Positions 1-6,121 of a stretch of DNA of 9,004 nucleotides are shown here, in pieces; within the stretch, counting starts at the first letter, position 1, and each line of letters begins with the position of its first letter. The notes below the pieces were generated by a model. That model was not told where the DNA came from and searched no databases. It saw only the letters and a list, made by a program, of their open reading frames with translations. A program made the position numbers and the translations under genes. This DNA comes from Rubrobacter sp. (GTDB lineage Bacteria > Actinomycetota > Rubrobacteria > Rubrobacterales > Rubrobacteraceae): contig JADDPM010000047.1 of assembly GCA_016781885.1 (NCBI GenBank), positions 4,556 to 13,559 of the forward strand, written 5' to 3'.

Positions 1-72
1 AGGATTCGAACCTCCGTAGGCTAAGCCGGCAGGTTTACAGCCTGCTCCCTTTGGCCGCTCGGGCACACCCCC
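1..72 (-). tRNA. tRNA-Tyr (GUA), 3' end cut by window edge
   Basis: On the minus strand the gene starts near 72 with acceptor strand GGGGGTG, followed by TG and a D arm CCCGAGCGGCCAAAGGGA. The anticodon loop CTGTAAA carries anticodon GTA, which reads Tyr UAC/UAU codons. A long variable arm (around 29-14) and the T arm GGTTCGAATCC follow, as expected for class II bacterial tRNA-Tyr. The 3' acceptor strand lies outside the window. The 5' end is set by counting seven acceptor bases plus two linker bases, so it could be off by one because of the G run. Confidence 0.95.
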
Positions 73-324
73 CACGGACGCCCGAAAACCACTCGCCTCC
101 GGCGCTTACATATGGTAGCAAACGCCCCACACTTTTCAACAGACCACAAAACCCCTGGCCCCCGGATCGCCAGAGCTTTACCACGACTTCGCAACACTCC
201 ACAATAAAAAACCAAAGAAGCTTGTGAAGAAAGGCTCACCGGGACTTCGCTCGCAGGCTATGGTCCCCGCGCCGACGATAAAGGGAGACAGGACTACGTC
301 TAACGCCCTCGCCCTCTGATGAAG
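73..324. other. spacer between tRNA-Thr and tRNA-Tyr, no gene seen
   Basis: About 250 bases with no credible coding region on either strand; it is poorer in GC than the genes around it, mainly at 105-235. It contains a six-A run at 206-211 (six T on the transcribed strand), but I could not find a stable hairpin directly before it, so I do not call a terminator. Minus-strand TTCACA and TATTGT separated by 16 nt overlap that T run and could be a second promoter, at low confidence. A better promoter candidate for tRNA-Tyr lies at 112-139 and is listed separately. No further tRNA fold was found. Confidence 0.6.
112..139 (-). promoter_or_regulatory. possible promoter for tRNA-Tyr
   Basis: On the minus strand TTGAAA (139-134, five of six to TTGACA) is followed after 16 nt by TACCAT (117-112, four of six to TATAAT). 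Transcription would start near 105, about 33 nt before the tRNA-Tyr 5' end at 72. The tRNA could instead be made by read-through from tRNA-Thr and the upstream operon. This rests on motif match alone. Confidence 0.35.
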
Positions 325-396
325 AGCCTGAGAAGGGATTCGAACCCCCGACCTGCCGCTTACAAGGCGGCTGCTCTACCACTGAGCTACTCAGGC
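325..396 (-). tRNA. tRNA-Thr (UGU)
   Basis: A full cloverleaf can be folded on the minus strand. Acceptor strands GCCTGAG (396-390) and CTCAGGC (332-326) pair over seven bases. The D stem is GCTC/GAGC, and the anticodon stem GCCGC/GCGGC closes loop CTTGTAA, giving anticodon TGT, which reads Thr ACA and related codons. The T arm has the GGTTCGAATCC signature and the variable loop is short (AGGTC). Length is 72 nt. The CCA end is not encoded (the bases after the acceptor stem are TCTTCA), so it must be added after transcription. It begins 18 nt after the stop of the yacP/rae1-like gene. Confidence 0.97.
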
Positions 397-399
397 GTT

Positions 400-412
400 A
401 GTATGGATTATA
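400..412 (-). promoter_or_regulatory. -10 box and predicted start for tRNA-Thr
   Basis: A perfect TATAAT lies at 412-407 on the minus strand, just after the TAG stop of the upstream gene (417-415). Transcription would start near 400, about four bases before the tRNA-Thr 5' end at 396, a usual spacing for a tRNA promoter. I see no good -35 hexamer 16-19 nt upstream in the end of the yacP-like gene. The tRNA could therefore have its own weak promoter, be read through from the operon, or both. Confidence 0.5.
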
Positions 413-414
413 TC

Positions 415-921
415 CTAGCGTCCCTCGGCCTCGCGGCGAAGCTTCTCCAGGGACTGGAGGGCTTCCGGCGAAAGGCGATCGGAGACGCGGGCGCGGAAGG
501 GAACGTCGGGGGTGCGGGTGAGGGCGGGGAGTTCATCGAGGAGGTCTGCGAACTCGCGCGGGATGGAGCGGGCGGCCCCGTTTGCAAGGGCGGCGCGCTG
601 GAGGGCGAAGTCGGCGGTGCAGATAGTGTAAGCGTTGCCGTCGTTCCTGATGAGGCGTTCTATGACGTCATCGGCTGATTCACCGGGGGCACTGTAGATG
701 ATACGGACCGCCCCTCCAGCGCGGAGCTCTGTGCGGCCGGGGTCAGGGCTCCGGGCCGCGTCGAAGGCGACTATTATCTTCCTGCCCGTCCAGCCCGCCG
801 CTTTGAGGGCGTCGTTGATGAGAAGCTCGCGCGAACGGTCGAGGCTGCCGGTCTGCCGCGTCGCGTAACGCTCCAGGGCGCCGATGAGGTTGTAGCCGTC
901 AAGGATCAGGAACCGGGTCAT
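415..921 (-). CDS. yacP: YacP/Rae1-like NYN-domain endoribonuclease
   Basis: The 168-residue protein matches the YacP family in length and motifs. The best-studied member, Bacillus subtilis Rae1, is a PIN-like (NYN) nuclease that enters the ribosomal A site and cleaves mRNA during translation. Visible motifs are the N-terminal strand LILDGYN with Asp8, VAFDAARS with Asp54 (FDAH in relatives), ESADDVIERL with Asp84/85 (ETADE in Rae1) and CTADFALQ with Asp104. These acidic residues are the expected metal ligands. The C-terminal stretch 145-168 is a charged helix. The ATG at 921 overlaps the rlmB stop by ATGA, so translation is probably coupled. No signal peptide or membrane segment is visible, so it should be cytosolic. 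Family membership is firm; ribosome-dependent cleavage is inferred from Rae1. Confidence 0.88.
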   Translation of the reverse strand: MTRFLILDGYNLIGALERYATRQTGSLDRSRELLINDALKAAGWTGRKIIVAFDAARSPDPGRTELRAGGAVRIIYSAPGESADDVIERLIRNDGNAYTICTADFALQRAALANGAARSIPREFADLLDELPALTRTPDVPFRARVSDRLSPEALQSLEKLRREAEGR

Positions 922-1622
922 CCCCGCTGCCGCCTCGCCTCATAGAGCAGGACCGCCGCCGCCACCGAGACGTTCAAAGAGGAGACCAAGCCGCGCATCG
1001 GGATCGAGACAGAGCCGTCACACCCCTCGCGCACGAGCCGCCTGACGCCCCGCCCCTCGCTCCCGAGCACGAAGGCGACCGATCCCGAGAGGTCGAGACC
1101 CGTATACGCCGGAGCGCCCCCACCCTCCGCGGCATAGGCCCACACACCAGCCTCCTTCATCCTCTCCAGAGCCCGCCGCAGGTTTGTCTCCCGCGCCACG
1201 GCGACATGCTCGCTCGCCCCCGCGCTCGCCTTCACGGCCGCGGGCGTCACGCCGACGGCCCGGTCCTTCGGCACCACAACCCCGCTCGCCCCGGCTCCGT
1301 CCGCCGCCCGGAGCACCGCCCCGAGGTTACGCGGGTCCGTGACGCTATCGAGTACGACCACGAGCGGGTCAGGGACGGTGAGGATCTGTTTGAGGCTGGA
1401 GTAGGGGTACGGGCCTACCCGTGCCGCCACGCCCTGGTGCGCGCCTCCACGGGCGAGCTCCTCGATTCGTTGACGAGGGGCGCGCTTTACCGGCACCCTT
1501 TGGGCGGCGGCCTCGGATGCAACCCCTTTCTCCCCAACCGCGTCCAGAACCTCGAAGACCTCCCGGCGCTTGCTCTGTAGCGCCTCGATCACCGGGCGCA
1601 CGCCGTAGATGATCTCCGCCAT
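918..1622 (-). CDS. rlmB: TrmH-family 23S rRNA (guanosine-2'-O)-methyltransferase RlmB
   Basis: This 234-residue SPOUT methyltransferase is predicted to methylate a ribose 2'-OH in 23S rRNA (Gm2251 for E. coli RlmB) using S-adenosylmethionine. The N-terminal part (about 1-75) starts with the substrate-binding signature IIYGVRPVIEAL and contains GGAHQGVAARV. The SPOUT domain follows, with motif 1 DSVTDPRNLGAVLRAA (92-107, Asn99), motif 2 VLGSEGRGV (185-193, Glu189) and motif 3 SSLNVSVAAAVLLYE (214-228), which form the knotted cofactor site. Family length is about 240-250, so it is complete. The ATG at 1622 lies 9 nt after the cysS stop and lacks a clear Shine-Dalgarno sequence. The gene ends in an ATGA overlap with the next one. 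Which rRNA base it modifies is inferred from family and position next to cysS. Confidence 0.92.
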   Translation of the reverse strand: MAEIIYGVRPVIEALQSKRREVFEVLDAVGEKGVASEAAAQRVPVKRAPRQRIEELARGGAHQGVAARVGPYPYSSLKQILTVPDPLVVVLDSVTDPRNLGAVLRAADGAGASGVVVPKDRAVGVTPAAVKASAGASEHVAVARETNLRRALERMKEAGVWAYAAEGGGAPAYTGLDLSGSVAFVLGSEGRGVRRLVREGCDGSVSIPMRGLVSSLNVSVAAAVLLYEARRQRG

Positions 1623-1631
1623 AAAGGTCTG

Positions 1632-3086
1632 TTACCGGCGGCTCAGTACCGGGCCCTCGGGCGTGTCCTCGACAAGCCACCCCTCGACCTTGAGCTCGTC
1701 CCGGAGCCGGTCGGCGAGCGCCCAATTCTTCTGACGCCTCGCATCTTCCCTCGTCCGTACCTTCTGAACTACTTGCTCGTGAGCTTCAGAAGTCCCCCTA
1801 ACCTTAATTACCTCAAGGTCGCCGTGAAAGCTGCTTTCAACAGCCAAAGTGCCTGTTAGTAGCACTTCTTGGGCGGACGAGAGATCGAATCCGAAAGTGG
1901 TCAGAATTTCCGCGAGGTTCGCAGCGAGCGCTCTGAACTCGTGAGCAGCTACGGGACGGGCGGAGATCTCGGCTCCCGCCCGACCCATCACTTCGAAGAC
2001 GGCAGCGACGGCCTCCGGGGTGTTCAGGTCGTCAAGCATCGCTCGGTCCACACGCTCCCGCAGCTCGTGAGCCAAGCTTTCGTCCAGCTCCGAAGTGGAA
2101 TTGGAGCCGGAGATACGAGCGTACAGGTTCTGGAGCCGCTCGTAGGAGCGCCGCTTCTCCTCAAGAATCTCCTCGGAGTAGTCTATGGGCTGCGAGTAGT
2201 GGCTCTGTAGTATCCACATCCGTAAGGCGTTGCGGCCGTGTAGCTCCACCGCCCGCTCCACGTCGAGGATGTTACCCAGAGACTTCGCCATCTTGCCGCT
2301 GGCGAGGGTTACCATCCCATGATGGGCCCAGGCGCGGACGAAGGTGTGCTCCGGGTGGGCGCCGGCGCTCTGGGCGAGCTCGTTCTCGTGGTGCGGGAAG
2401 CGCAGGTCGTCGCCGCCGCCGTGGATGTCCGCCCCTTCGAGGAGGTGCTTCTCGACCATTGCCGAGCACTCGATGTGCCAGCCGGGCCGTCCCGGTCCCC
2501 ACGGGCTCTCCCAGGAGGGCTCGCCGGGCTTGGACGCCTTCCACAGCGCGAAGTCCAGCGGGCTCTTTTTGTAGCCCGTGACGCCCTTCTCCGTCTCGCG
2601 CATCTCCTCGGGGCGCTGCTTGCTTAAGGCCCCGTACGAAGGGTAGCTTGCGACGTCGTAGTAGACGTCGCCGTTGCTGGGGGCGTAGGCGTGGCCCTTC
2701 TCGATCAGCTCTTGTATGAGCGAGATCATCTCGGGGATGTGTTCGGTGGCGTAGGGCTCGACGTCCGGGAGGTTGACCCCGAGGAGCTCCAAGCGCTCGT
2801 GGAAGGAGTCCGTGTAGCGGCGCACGATCTCCTCCCAGGAGACGCCCTCCTCGTTGGCCTTGTTGATGATCTTGTCTTCGATGTCCGTGATGTTCTGGAC
2901 GAAGGTCACGTCGTAGCCTCGGCTCCTCAGATACCGCACCACCACGTCCCAGAACAGCGGCGCCCGCGCGTTGCCGATGTGGATGTGGTTGTAGACCGTG
3001 GGGCCGCAGACGTAGAGCCCGACCCTGCCGTTCTCCCCAACCTCGACCTCTCTACCGCTCAAAGAATCCCGTACCAGTAAGCTCAT
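1632..3086 (-). CDS. cysS: cysteinyl-tRNA synthetase
   Basis: CysRS charges tRNA-Cys with cysteine using ATP. The 484-residue length is near the usual 460-480. The class I catalytic core shows LYVCGPTVYN (Cys27, first zinc ligand), the HIGH-like motif HIGN at 36-39, WHIECSAM (Cys207) and FPHHENELAQ (His232, Glu236), which complete the zinc site that selects cysteine, and the KMSKS-like loop KMAKS at 265-269. The helical anticodon-binding domain follows; ARRQKNWALADRLRDEL near 449-465 is the typical C-terminal signature. The ATG at 3086 overlaps the gltX stop by ATGA. DNA for roughly residues 390-450 (1741-1920) has clearly lower GC than its surroundings, although the reading frame is intact. 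This paralogue is CysS rather than MshC, because it has the full-length C-terminal anticodon-binding domain. Confidence 0.97.
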   Translation of the reverse strand: MSLLVRDSLSGREVEVGENGRVGLYVCGPTVYNHIHIGNARAPLFWDVVVRYLRSRGYDVTFVQNITDIEDKIINKANEEGVSWEEIVRRYTDSFHERLELLGVNLPDVEPYATEHIPEMISLIQELIEKGHAYAPSNGDVYYDVASYPSYGALSKQRPEEMRETEKGVTGYKKSPLDFALWKASKPGEPSWESPWGPGRPGWHIECSAMVEKHLLEGADIHGGGDDLRFPHHENELAQSAGAHPEHTFVRAWAHHGMVTLASGKMAKSLGNILDVERAVELHGRNALRMWILQSHYSQPIDYSEEILEEKRRSYERLQNLYARISGSNSTSELDESLAHELRERVDRAMLDDLNTPEAVAAVFEVMGRAGAEISARPVAAHEFRALAANLAEILTTFGFDLSSAQEVLLTGTLAVESSFHGDLEVIKVRGTSEAHEQVVQKVRTREDARRQKNWALADRLRDELKVEGWLVEDTPEGPVLSRR

Positions 3087-4381
3087 ACCCCTAGTCTAGC
3101 CTCTCGCGCCCGTTCTATCCGGGCCTTTGCCTCCTTCGACCCAAGTATCGTGAAGAGATACGCCATCTCCGGTCCCCGGTCCCGGCCCGTGAGCGCGAGC
3201 CGCAAAGGATGCAACAGCTCACGAGTCTTGATACCCTCCTCCTTCGCCCACGCCCGCAGCTCCCGGACAAGCTCCCTGGATTCCTCCAGATCCTCCAGCC
3301 TCCGGCCGTCCATAGCCTTCTCGGCGTGCGCATAAACTTGCGCGCTCGACTCGGGCAGCTCCTGAACGAAGCCGCAGGAGTGCACGGGAGCTGTGAGCTC
3401 GCGTAGCAAGCGCGGCGCGTCGGATAGAACACGCATCTCTTGCCGGATCGCCTCGACCGCGAGCATCTCCCGCCCCTCGGGTAAAGGCGCATCGAGGAAG
3501 GGTGCGAGACGCCGGTACAACTCCTCGGCTGGCAGCATTCGTATAGAGCGGGCGTTGACAAAGAGAAGACGGTCAATGTCGAAGGTGGCGGGGCTCGCGC
3601 CGAGGCGGGCCGGGTCCCACTCTCGCGCGAGCTCGTCGAGACTCGAGAACTCCTCCCTGCCCTCCGGGTGCGACCAACCCAGTAAGGACAGGTAGCTCAG
3701 GAGCGCCTCGGGCAGATACCCCTCGCTCCTGTACTCCGCGACGCTCGCAGCGCCGTGGCGCTTGGAGAGCTTCCTGCCGTCGGGGCCGAGGATCAGACCG
3801 AGGTGGACGAACTCCGGCTCGCTCTCCCCCAGAGCCCGGTACAGGAGCACCTGGCGGACTGTGTTAGGCAAGTGCTCCTCCCCCCGGATGACGTGGCTTA
3901 TGCCCATCGCCGCGTCGTCCACGACCGCCGCGAAGTTGTAGGCCGGGGTACTGTCGGACTTGCGTATTACGAAGTCCTCGACGTTCGAGAAGCGGATCGT
4001 GCCTCGCAACGTATCCCTGAAAGCTCCGCTCCTCTCCGTAGGCCTGAAGTAAAGCGCCCGCCTACCAGCCTCGTCGGCCGCCTCGTAAACGAAGCCCGCC
4101 TCCACGAGCCGCCCGGCCGCCTCCTCGTAGAACTCGCCCCGCTCGCTCTGGCGATACGGGCCCTCATCGAAGGAGAGACCGAGCCAATCTAGATCTTCTA
4201 GCTGGGCGCGCTCGAACTCGGCCGAGCTACGCGCCAGGTCGGTGTCCTCGATGCGCAAGACGAGCTTACCGTCGTGGTGGCGCGCGAAGAGGTAGTTGAA
4301 GAGGGCTGTGCGAGCGCCGCCGAGATGGAGCATCCCCGTGGGACTTGGCGCGAAGCGCGCCCGGACCTGGCTACCGTCCAC
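3083..4381 (-). CDS. gltX: glutamyl-tRNA synthetase, short zinc-less form
   Basis: GluRS joins glutamate to tRNA-Glu. Its class I core shows RFAPSPTGMLHLGGART with the HIGH-like motif HLGG at 19-22, LRIEDTD (42-48), VIRGEEHLPNT (164-174) and the KMSKS-like KLSKR at 204-208. The C-terminal helical anticodon-binding region ends with LHPLRLALTGRDRGPEM (390-406). At 432 residues it is about 35-50 shorter than E. coli (471) or Bacillus (483). The missing part is the zinc-binding insert near residues 100-130, where no cysteine occurs; the only Cys in the protein is at 336. It is not GluQ, because the anticodon-binding domain is present. The start is GTG at 4381, inside the ispF end (11-nt overlap), with GGAGAG at 4398-4393 as probable ribosome site. 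If the genome lacks GlnRS, it may also charge tRNA-Gln for GatCAB; that cannot be judged here. Confidence 0.95.
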   Translation of the reverse strand: MDGSQVRARFAPSPTGMLHLGGARTALFNYLFARHHDGKLVLRIEDTDLARSSAEFERAQLEDLDWLGLSFDEGPYRQSERGEFYEEAAGRLVEAGFVYEAADEAGRRALYFRPTERSGAFRDTLRGTIRFSNVEDFVIRKSDSTPAYNFAAVVDDAAMGISHVIRGEEHLPNTVRQVLLYRALGESEPEFVHLGLILGPDGRKLSKRHGAASVAEYRSEGYLPEALLSYLSLLGWSHPEGREEFSSLDELAREWDPARLGASPATFDIDRLLFVNARSIRMLPAEELYRRLAPFLDAPLPEGREMLAVEAIRQEMRVLSDAPRLLRELTAPVHSCGFVQELPESSAQVYAHAEKAMDGRRLEDLEESRELVRELRAWAKEEGIKTRELLHPLRLALTGRDRGPEMAYLFTILGSKEAKARIERAREARLGV

Positions 4382-4868
4382 TATCCTGCAAGCTCTCCAG
4401 CAAGCAAACGGCCTGGGCGGCTATGCCCTCGCCCCGTCCGGTAAAGCCGAGGCGTTCGGAGGTCGTGCCGCGCACACCGACGCGTGACGGCTCGACGCCT
4501 AGAGCGCCGGCGAGGTTCCTCTTCATCTCGTCGCGGTGGTCTCTTATCTTCGGACGTTCGCAGATCAGGACGGAGTCTACGTTCGCTACCCGCCAGGACT
4601 CGCCGACGACCGCCCGGACCCGCCGCAGGAGCTCTATGGAGTCGGCGTCTTTGAACCTCTCGTCGGTGTCGGGGAAGTAGTGGCCGATGTCTTCGAGGCC
4701 GGCGGCCCCAAGGAGGGCGTCGGTAACGGCATGCGCGAGGACGTCGGCGTCGGAGTGGCCGAGGAGGCCTTTCTCGAAGGGTATCTCGACGCCCCCGAGG
4801 ATGAGCTTGCGTCCGGCATCTCCCACGAAGGCGTGGACGTCAAAGCCCAGCCCCACCCGGAAGCTCAA
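4371..4868 (-). CDS. ispF: 2-C-methyl-D-erythritol 2,4-cyclodiphosphate synthase IspF
   Basis: IspF converts CDP-ME 2-phosphate to MEcPP with loss of CMP, the fifth step of the MEP isoprenoid pathway. The 165-residue protein has the family landmarks: GFDVHAF with zinc ligands Asp10 and His12, the loop LLGHSDADVLAHAVTDALLGA with third ligand His46, DIGHYFPDTD (60-69), and the C-terminal TTSERLGFTGRGEGIAAQAV (135-154) that binds the cytidine nucleotide. The start codon is TTG at 4868, overlapping the ispD stop as TTGA. An AGGGG ribosome site at 4880-4876 with a 7-nt spacer supports this start, and it gives the usual short N-terminus before GFDVH. It sits directly after ispD but is not fused to it, unlike the IspDF proteins of some proteobacteria. 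Confidence 0.96.
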   Translation of the reverse strand: MSFRVGLGFDVHAFVGDAGRKLILGGVEIPFEKGLLGHSDADVLAHAVTDALLGAAGLEDIGHYFPDTDERFKDADSIELLRRVRAVVGESWRVANVDSVLICERPKIRDHRDEMKRNLAGALGVEPSRVGVRGTTSERLGFTGRGEGIAAQAVCLLESLQDSGR

Positions 4869-5557
4869 CTTCGCGCCCCTGATCTCATACCTGAACGGGC
4901 GGTGAGGATGGCCTCGGCGAACACCAGGTCATCGGGCGTGGTGAGCTTTATGTTGGTCCTCTCGCCCTCTACCAGGAGCACCCTTCCCCCGGCCCCCTCG
5001 ACGAGGGAAGCGTCGTCGGTCGCGGCGCGCAGCTGCTCATCGGGGCCGGCATGCAGATCGCGAAACGAGCCGAGCCGGAAGGCCTGCGGAGTCTGGACGG
5101 CGTGGAGCCTCGTCCTATCGAGGGTCTCCATGACGACGCCGTCCTCGGCTGCCTTGATAGTATCCGAGACGGGGAGCGCAGGGACCAGCCCATCGGCGCC
5201 GGAGACACGTATAGTCTTTACGACACGCCGGATGAGATCCGGCGTGAGGAGGCAGCGGGCTCCGTCGTGGACCAGGACGACGCTTAGGGGGTCTTCTTCG
5301 AGTAGCGCGATCCCGTTGCGGGTCGAGAGTGAACGGCTCTCTCCGGGTAATGTACAGCCGGCGTACTTGCTTATGCCGTACTCCCGGACCAGCCCCTCCA
5401 CTCGCTCACGATCGCCGACCACGTAAATGCGGGCCACCTCGGGGGTCTCCTCGAAGGCGCGTAAGGTATAGGAGAGGGCGGGATGTCCGAGCAGGTCGAG
5501 GAATTGCTTGGGTTGGCCCATCCGGCTCCCGGTCCCGCCTGCGAGCACGAGCGCCAC
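4865..5557 (-). CDS. ispD: 2-C-methyl-D-erythritol 4-phosphate cytidylyltransferase IspD
   Basis: IspD transfers CMP from CTP to methylerythritol phosphate, the third step of the MEP pathway. The Rossmann-like nucleotidyltransferase fold shows the CTP loop LAGGTGSRMGQPKQF (5-19, with Arg12 and Lys17), VLVHDGARCLLTPDLI (94-109), PVSDTIKA (129-136), HAVQTPQAF (152-160), TDDASLVE (180-187) and GERTNIKLTTPDD (198-210, Lys204). The start is GTG at 5557. It lacks a good ribosome site and gives only three residues before strand 1. The frame stays open upstream, but I find no ATG, GTG or TTG in frame between it and the carD end, so this is the best start available. The gene is 35 nt downstream of carD, the widest gap in the operon, and overlaps ispF by TTGA. 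Confidence 0.94.
   Translation of the reverse strand: MALVLAGGTGSRMGQPKQFLDLLGHPALSYTLRAFEETPEVARIYVVGDRERVEGLVREYGISKYAGCTLPGESRSLSTRNGIALLEEDPLSVVLVHDGARCLLTPDLIRRVVKTIRVSGADGLVPALPVSDTIKAAEDGVVMETLDRTRLHAVQTPQAFRLGSFRDLHAGPDEQLRAATDDASLVEGAGGRVLLVEGERTNIKLTTPDDLVFAEAILTARSGMRSGARS
4876..4880 (-). promoter_or_regulatory. ribosome binding site deciding the ispF TTG start
   Basis: AGGGG on the minus strand lies within the last codons of ispD, 7 nt before the TTG at 4868. It supports the unusual TTG start, which also gives the TTGA overlap with the ispD stop. The nearest alternative is a GTG at codon 5. Confidence 0.55.
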
Positions 5558-5592
5558 GGCGGGGACCGCTAAGGAACTGGGCGAGAGAGGGG

Positions 5593-6120
5593 CTATCCGG
5601 CCCCGTCCTTCAGGGCTTCGTCGACCAGCTTCTCGGCCTCCGCCACCCCGATGCTCCTGGCGAGCGCTATCTCGGAGGCCAGGATCTGGCGTGCCTTCAT
5701 CAGCATGTTGCGTTCGCCGGTAGAGAGGCTGTTCCCCGTGTTGTGGACGGAGAGGTTCCTCACCACCTCGGCGACCTGCTCTATCTCGCCACTCTTTATC
5801 TTCTCGCGGTTGTGCTTGAGACGGTGGTTCCAGTTAGAGGGCATATCCGTCGTCTCGCCCGCGAGCACCTTCAACGCATCCGCGACCTGCTCCTCGCCGG
5901 CACAGGCCCGCAGATCTGTGTCTCCGTCGGCGGGGATGCTGACCGTAAGCTCCGTGTCCGGCAGGTACACAACGTAGTAGCGCCTCACCTCGCCGAGTAT
6001 GGTCTTCTCCTCGACCCCGGAGATGCACCCCGCGCCGTGGTTTGGGTAGACCACCATGTCCCCCTCGACGAATGTCGGGCGAACCCCGTCCCCGTCCATA
6101 TTAACGTTAGTCTCGTTCAC
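5593..6120 (-). CDS. carD: CarD-family RNA polymerase-binding transcription regulator
   Basis: CarD binds the RNA polymerase beta subunit and stabilises open promoter complexes, notably at rRNA promoters; in mycobacteria it is essential. The 175-residue protein has the N-terminal RNA polymerase-interaction (Tudor-like) domain around 16-70, with GDMVVYPNHGAG at 20-31. The C-terminal helical domain has MPSNWNHRLKHN, where Trp97 corresponds to the tryptophan that wedges into the minor groove at the -10 edge, and LSTGERNMLMKARQILASE (132-150). A short charged N-terminal extension precedes it. The start is GTG at 6120, one base after the disA stop, with GGAGAGG at 6136-6130 and a 9-nt spacer. An in-frame ATG at 6099 (codon 8) would also keep the domain but has a poorer ribosome site. 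CarD beside ispD-ispF is common in actinobacteria. Confidence 0.94.
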   Translation of the reverse strand: MNETNVNMDGDGVRPTFVEGDMVVYPNHGAGCISGVEEKTILGEVRRYYVVYLPDTELTVSIPADGDTDLRACAGEEQVADALKVLAGETTDMPSNWNHRLKHNREKIKSGEIEQVAEVVRNLSVHNTGNSLSTGERNMLMKARQILASEIALARSIGVAEAEKLVDEALKDGAG

Positions 6121-6121
6121 G

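Noticed and set aside
21..239. Minus-strand 72-codon frame over the tRNA spacer
   Set aside because: It runs into the body of tRNA-Tyr and has no recognisable protein features.
200..240. T run (six T on the minus strand) as terminator after tRNA-Thr
   Set aside because: No stable GC-rich hairpin lies directly before the T run; the nearby CTTCTTT and CCTTTCTTC repeats are direct, not inverted.
73..324. T-box or other riboswitch near the tRNA genes and synthetases
   Set aside because: I found no T-box core sequence or specifier-type stem, and the region follows the synthetase genes rather than preceding them.
4536..5426. Long plus-strand open frame of 296 codons opposite ispD/ispF
   Set aside because: It lies antisense to two well-matched enzymes, has a composition dictated by their codons, and shows no recognisable domain. 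Long antisense frames are expected in high-GC DNA.
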